Source of the DNA: Streptomyces sp. NBC_00536
Lineage (GTDB): Bacteria; Actinomycetota; Actinomycetes; Streptomycetales; Streptomycetaceae
Assembly: GCF_036346295.1 (NCBI RefSeq)
Contig: NZ_CP107819.1
Span: 7,936,001 to 8,000,000, forward strand
DNA: 64,000 bases
Direction: 5' to 3'
Shown: in pieces, positions 60,837-64,000 of the stretch
How positions within the stretch are numbered: the stretch's first letter is position 1
How the letters are laid out: each line of letters begins with the position of its first letter
Position numbers and translations under genes: made by a program
The notes under the pieces: model-generated
Told to the model about the DNA's origin: nothing
The model's input: only the letters and a program-made list of their open reading frames with translations
The model's database searches: none

Positions 60837-62701
60837 GCGGCCCGTCGCGGTACGACGTGATCGTGGTCGGCGGCGGGATCGCCGGTTCCCTCGTCGCCCG
60901 GTACCTGGGTGACCGCGGGCGGCGGGTCCTGGTGCTGGAAGCAGGGGTCGCGCAGGCGGACCCCGGGCAGGCGCACCGGGACGCCCTGGGCCGGTACTTC
61001 ACGGCGCCGGTGAAGGTGCCCAGCTCAACCCAGCTCCCGAACCGGGCCGCCCCCTGGCCCGAGGTCACCGACCTGAGGGGGCTCGACGGCGGCGGCTACC
61101 GCGCCGAGGGATACCTCGTCCAGAACGGTGAACTCCCGTACGCCAGTGGGTACTTGCGCGCGAACGGCGGCACCGGAACCATCTGGACCGGCCTGACCCC
61201 GCGGATGCTGCCCGAGGACTTCGACACCGAGGCGTTCGGCTACGGACGCAGGTGGCCCCTGAGCTACACGGAGCTGGAGCCCCACTACCGGGCCGCCGAA
61301 CACGCGCTGGGCGTGGCCGCCGACGCCGGGGAGCAGCGCGCGCACGTCGGGCTGCCCTTTCCCGAGGGGTACGTCTTCCCGATGCGGGCCCTCGCGCTGA
61401 GCCGTCTGGACCGGGTGATGGCCGAGCGCCTCGACGGCCGGCGGGTCGTCGATCCCACCGCCGCGGAAGCGGTGGAGCTGCGGGTGGTCGGCACCCCGCA
61501 CGCCCGCAACGGCGTGGCGCACCCCGGTTACGACGGCGGAGCGGGCTACGTGCCCATCGGCGCCCACGGGCGGCCCGACCCCGCCAGCCGGTGCGTGGGA
61601 CACGCGATGTGCATCCCCCACTGCCCGGCGCAGGCCAAGTACACCCCGCTCAAAACGCAGGCGCAGTGGGCGGATTCGGTCACCCTGGTGGACCGGGCCG
61701 TGGTCAGCCGGGTGCTGACCGACGGGAACGGCCGCGCCACCGGTGTCACGTACCTCGCGTACCCGGCACCGGACGGGGGAGGGCCCGCGACCACGCACAC
61801 GGCCGACGCCGATGTGGTGGTGCTGGCCGCGCACGCGATCGAGAACGCCAAGCTGCTCCTGATGTCCGGCCTGGCCAACCGCAGCGGCCAGGTCGGCCGC
61901 AACCTCATGGACCACCCCGTGCTGCTGACCTGGGGACTCATGCCCGAGCGGATCGGCCCGTACCGGGGGCCCGGCTCCACCTCGGGGATCGAGGGATTCC
62001 GCTCGGGTCCGGGCCGCCGCTCGCGCGCCCCCTTCCGCATCGAGATCGGCAACTGGGGCTGGGTGTGGGCCAAGGGGCCGGTCGACACCGACGTCGCCGA
62101 GCTGCTGAACGGCGCGGACGGGCGGGGACTGCGCGGGAGCGAGCTGCGCGCGGCCGTGGCCGACCGCGTCGGGCGCCAGTTCACCCTGCAGTTCGAGATG
62201 GAACAGAGCGCGGACCCGGCCAACCGGATCACCCTCGACCCGCGCGAGCGCGACGCACTCGGCCTGCCCCGGCCGGTGGTGACGTACGGCCTCGACGACC
62301 ACGTCAAAGCGGGCATCGCCGCCGCCAAAGCGGTCTCCGACCAGGTCTTCACCCTGCTGGGAGCCGAGGACCACACCGAGTTCAACGCGCCCGCCTGGCC
62401 CGGCCGCTTCGAGCACGAGGGCCGGACCTACGGCTACCGGGGAGCCGGACACGGAGCCGGGACCCACATCATGGGCAGCTCACCCGACGACTCCGTCGTC
62501 GACCCCTGGCAGCGCTGCTGGGACCACCCCGGCCTGTACGCGGTGGGCTGCGGAAGCATGCCGTCGGTCGCCACCTCCAACCCCACCCTGACCATGGCCG
62601 CCCTCGCCCTGCGCAGCTGCGAGCGCATCGAAGCCGACCTGGCGGGCCGCGACCGGCCCGTCACCCTCACCGACCTACGAGCCCGTGGAGCCACCCTGTG
62701 A
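60833..62701 (+). CDS. GMC-type flavin dehydrogenase/oxidase, large subunit
   Basis: A 622-aa glucose-methanol-choline family flavoprotein. The FAD motif VVVGGGIAGS is at about residues 10-19, GGTGTIWTGLTPRM is the second FAD contact (Ile replaces the covalent His of pyranose oxidases, so FAD is probably non-covalent), and HIMGSSPDDSVVD plus ATSNPTLTMAALALR provide the His/Asn catalytic end. Cysteines at RCVGHAMCIPHCPAQAKY (about 258-270) recall the iron-sulfur site of FAD glucose/sorbitol dehydrogenases. GTG 60833 overlaps the small-subunit stop and its own stop overlaps the next gene. It should oxidise a sugar or polyol hydroxyl. Confidence 0.88.
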   Translation: MSGPSRYDVIVVGGGIAGSLVARYLGDRGRRVLVLEAGVAQADPGQAHRDALGRYFTAPVKVPSSTQLPNRAAPWPEVTDLRGLDGGGYRAEGYLVQNGELPYASGYLRANGGTGTIWTGLTPRMLPEDFDTEAFGYGRRWPLSYTELEPHYRAAEHALGVAADAGEQRAHVGLPFPEGYVFPMRALALSRLDRVMAERLDGRRVVDPTAAEAVELRVVGTPHARNGVAHPGYDGGAGYVPIGAHGRPDPASRCVGHAMCIPHCPAQAKYTPLKTQAQWADSVTLVDRAVVSRVLTDGNGRATGVTYLAYPAPDGGGPATTHTADADVVVLAAHAIENAKLLLMSGLANRSGQVGRNLMDHPVLLTWGLMPERIGPYRGPGSTSGIEGFRSGPGRRSRAPFRIEIGNWGWVWAKGPVDTDVAELLNGADGRGLRGSELRAAVADRVGRQFTLQFEMEQSADPANRITLDPRERDALGLPRPVVTYGLDDHVKAGIAAAKAVSDQVFTLLGAEDHTEFNAPAWPGRFEHEGRTYGYRGAGHGAGTHIMGSSPDDSVVDPWQRCWDHPGLYAVGCGSMPSVATSNPTLTMAALALRSCERIEADLAGRDRPVTLTDLRARGATL

Positions 62702-63513
62702 GCCCGCTGCCCCTGCCGCCCGTCGCCGCGCCCTACCAACTGCCCTTCCACTACGGGGCCCTGCACAACATCGGCCTGGACTACCTCGTCCATCCGGACC
62801 CGGTGAGAGAGGTGCTGGCCAAACACCATCCGGCCCTGACCGCCGCGGACTTCGCCGGATACGCGCTCGTCTCGCTCAACTACCAGCTGTACTTCGCCCA
62901 GTACCCGAACGGCGGGGGCATCACCCAGGAGATCGAAGTCAACATCGTCGCCCACCCGGCGGCGGCCGCGGACCGGGTGCCGCGGGTCAGCTACGCGCAG
63001 TACGCCCAGGGCCACGACCAGACCAAGCTCCTCGGCATCGGCCGCGTCCACGTCCTGTGCGACAACCCCCTGGCCATCGAGGCCGGACGCCTCCTGTACG
63101 CGGAGCCGAAGTACCCCGGCACGTTCAGCGCGGAGATGCCCTCGCTCAACGGCCCCGCCGGCGACGCCTGGAACATCCACTGCCACGCGGCCGACGCCAC
63201 CCCGCTGTTCTCCCTCGCCGCGGACCTGAACGGCCTGCGCCCGGTCACTGCCAACAACACCCCCATCACCGGCTACGGAACCGAACCCGACGGGCGGACC
63301 CTGGCCGGCCCGATGAACGTGTACCAGCCCTACCACTGGTACGACCTGACCGCGCCCGAGGCGGCCGGACGCGCACGCCTGACCGTCCACGACCCGTCCG
63401 GCGCCGTCGGCCAGGACCTCACCCACCTCATCCACGCCACCGCACCCGCGGGCGCGTGGACCTTCCAGTCACCCCCGGTCGCCGCCCACAACCGCCCGTA
63501 CTACCTGGCCTGA
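62698..63513 (+). CDS. Acetoacetate-decarboxylase-like protein
   Basis: A 271-aa protein with the ADC fold pattern: YALVSLNYQLYFAQYPN, LLGIGRVHVLCDNPLAIEAGRLLYAEPKYPGTF (compare NDVAIAGGRE-GxPK in decarboxylases), with Lys at the Schiff-base position, and ALLLHxxN-like end. It may decarboxylate or dehydrate a beta-keto compound formed by the flavin enzyme; that is inference. GTG 62698 overlaps the GMC stop, so the three-gene unit is coupled. No signal peptide. Confidence 0.62.
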   Translation: MSPLPLPPVAAPYQLPFHYGALHNIGLDYLVHPDPVREVLAKHHPALTAADFAGYALVSLNYQLYFAQYPNGGGITQEIEVNIVAHPAAAADRVPRVSYAQYAQGHDQTKLLGIGRVHVLCDNPLAIEAGRLLYAEPKYPGTFSAEMPSLNGPAGDAWNIHCHAADATPLFSLAADLNGLRPVTANNTPITGYGTEPDGRTLAGPMNVYQPYHWYDLTAPEAAGRARLTVHDPSGAVGQDLTHLIHATAPAGAWTFQSPPVAAHNRPYYLA

Positions 63514-63620
63514 TCCGCCCGGACCCGCCCCGGGCGGGCTGCCGCAGCAGCCATTGCCCGGTCAGCCGCATCACCTCGGCGCGGCTGCGGTGGCCGGGCC
63601 CGGTCGCGGATCGCTAGCCT

Positions 63621-63646
63621 CCATCCATACGCCATCGTATGGATGG
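63621..63646. promoter_or_regulatory. 26-bp palindrome CCATCCATACG-CCAT-CGTATGGATGG
   Basis: Perfect 11-bp arms around CCAT, 25 bases upstream of the DUF2867-type ATG. A TetR-like regulator is expected but is not in the window. Confidence 0.8.
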
Positions 63647-63671
63647 GCGTCCTACGGACGAGGGCACCTTC

Positions 63672-64000
63672 ATGAGAATCCCCAGAACCGCGCACACCAC
63701 CCGCCCCTGGCGCATCCACGAGATCGCGGCCGACTTCCGGGTCGAGGACGTGTGGGCGCTCCCGACGCCGGGCGGCCCCGACGACCTCGCGCTGCTGGTG
63801 CACCAGTTCACGAGCGGCAGCGCCACGAACACCTCCTCTCCCGTGGCGCGCGCACTCTTCGCGCTCCGCGGGAAGGTCGGGGAACTCCTCGGCTGGGACG
63901 AGCCCGATGCCCGGCCCGGCACTCGGGCACGGACACTGCGGGACCGGCTCCCGGCGGACCTCCTCGAAGGCCCCCGGGGGCCCGCCTTCGCCACGCTCCC
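63672..64000 (+). CDS. DUF2867-family protein (3' end cut off by window edge)
   Basis: At least 109 aa of a DUF2867-type protein, a SRPBCC-like family often fused to or paired with NAD(P)-binding proteins. Visible features are the start MRIPRTAHTTRPWRIHEIAADF, VWALPTPGGPDDLALLVHQF, LFALRGKVGELLGWDEPDARPG and LRDRLPADLLEG. The C-terminus is beyond the window. A perfect palindrome directly upstream implies repression. No operon partner is seen on the left. Confidence 0.75.
   Translation, partial: MRIPRTAHTTRPWRIHEIAADFRVEDVWALPTPGGPDDLALLVHQFTSGSATNTSSPVARALFALRGKVGELLGWDEPDARPGTRARTLRDRLPADLLEGPRGPAFATL

Overview
This is a very GC-rich actinobacterial chromosome segment, most likely Streptomyces or a close relative. 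Third codon positions are strongly G/C, many starts are GTG or TTG, neighbouring genes often overlap by four bases (ATGA/GTGA), a rare TTA codon occurs once where noted, and the gene mix (several TetR regulators, secreted proteases, TrmB, AraC, Lrp, a PASTA-less Ser/Thr kinase) is typical of the less conserved parts of such chromosomes. No rRNA, tRNA, CRISPR array or complete insertion sequence was seen. Both ends cut through genes: a Ser/Thr kinase on the left and a DUF2867-type protein on the right.
Layout. 1-7 kb: kinase, FAD monooxygenase, a cytosolic-looking periplasmic-binding-fold protein, a SnoaL-like protein divergent from a TetR gene with a double operator, and a secreted lamin-tail-domain protein. 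7-14.5 kb: one five-gene, fully overlapping minus-strand operon encoding a PaaK-like adenylate-forming enzyme, an MFS exporter, a two-part GNAT protein, a LuxE-type acyl-protein synthetase and a LuxC acyl-CoA reductase fused to a second PaaK-like domain. This is a luciferase-free acyl-reduction pathway and a strong candidate for an uncharacterised small-molecule system. 14.8-24 kb: amidase, N-formylglutamate amidohydrolase-like protein, KatG, a TetR/FAD-monooxygenase divergent pair with two perfect operators, and a CocE/PepX-type hydrolase. 24-33.6 kb: a membrane-anchored VWA pair, a TTA-containing esterase, several small or secreted unknowns, and an S53 (sedolisin) protease divergent from a TrmB-type regulator across a repeat-rich control region.
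33.6-40.5 kb: AnmK kinase plus MHS transporter, a GNAT, then an overlapping trio: response regulator fused to a thioredoxin-reductase-like flavoprotein, a cNMP-domain histidine kinase, and a UBP-type zinc finger. This looks like a redox two-component system whose output is an enzyme rather than a DNA-binding domain. 40.5-50.7 kb: a truncated, motif-damaged aryl-AMP ligase next to a 60-bp perfect palindrome, an NmrA-type reductase behind a MerR-type 19-bp-spacer promoter, TetR-hydrolase, MBL-fold hydrolase, CocE hydrolase divergent from TetR, and AraC. 51-64 kb: carotenoid oxygenase, STAND ATPase regulator, Lrp divergent from an EamA exporter plus aminotransferase, a POT peptide transporter broken by a 10-nt insertion, a duplicated deaminase-fold protein, and a three-gene operon (sorbitol-dehydrogenase-type small subunit, GMC flavoprotein, acetoacetate-decarboxylase-like protein).
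Functions are inferred from motifs read by eye. No database search was possible, so family calls on the unknown proteins are tentative.
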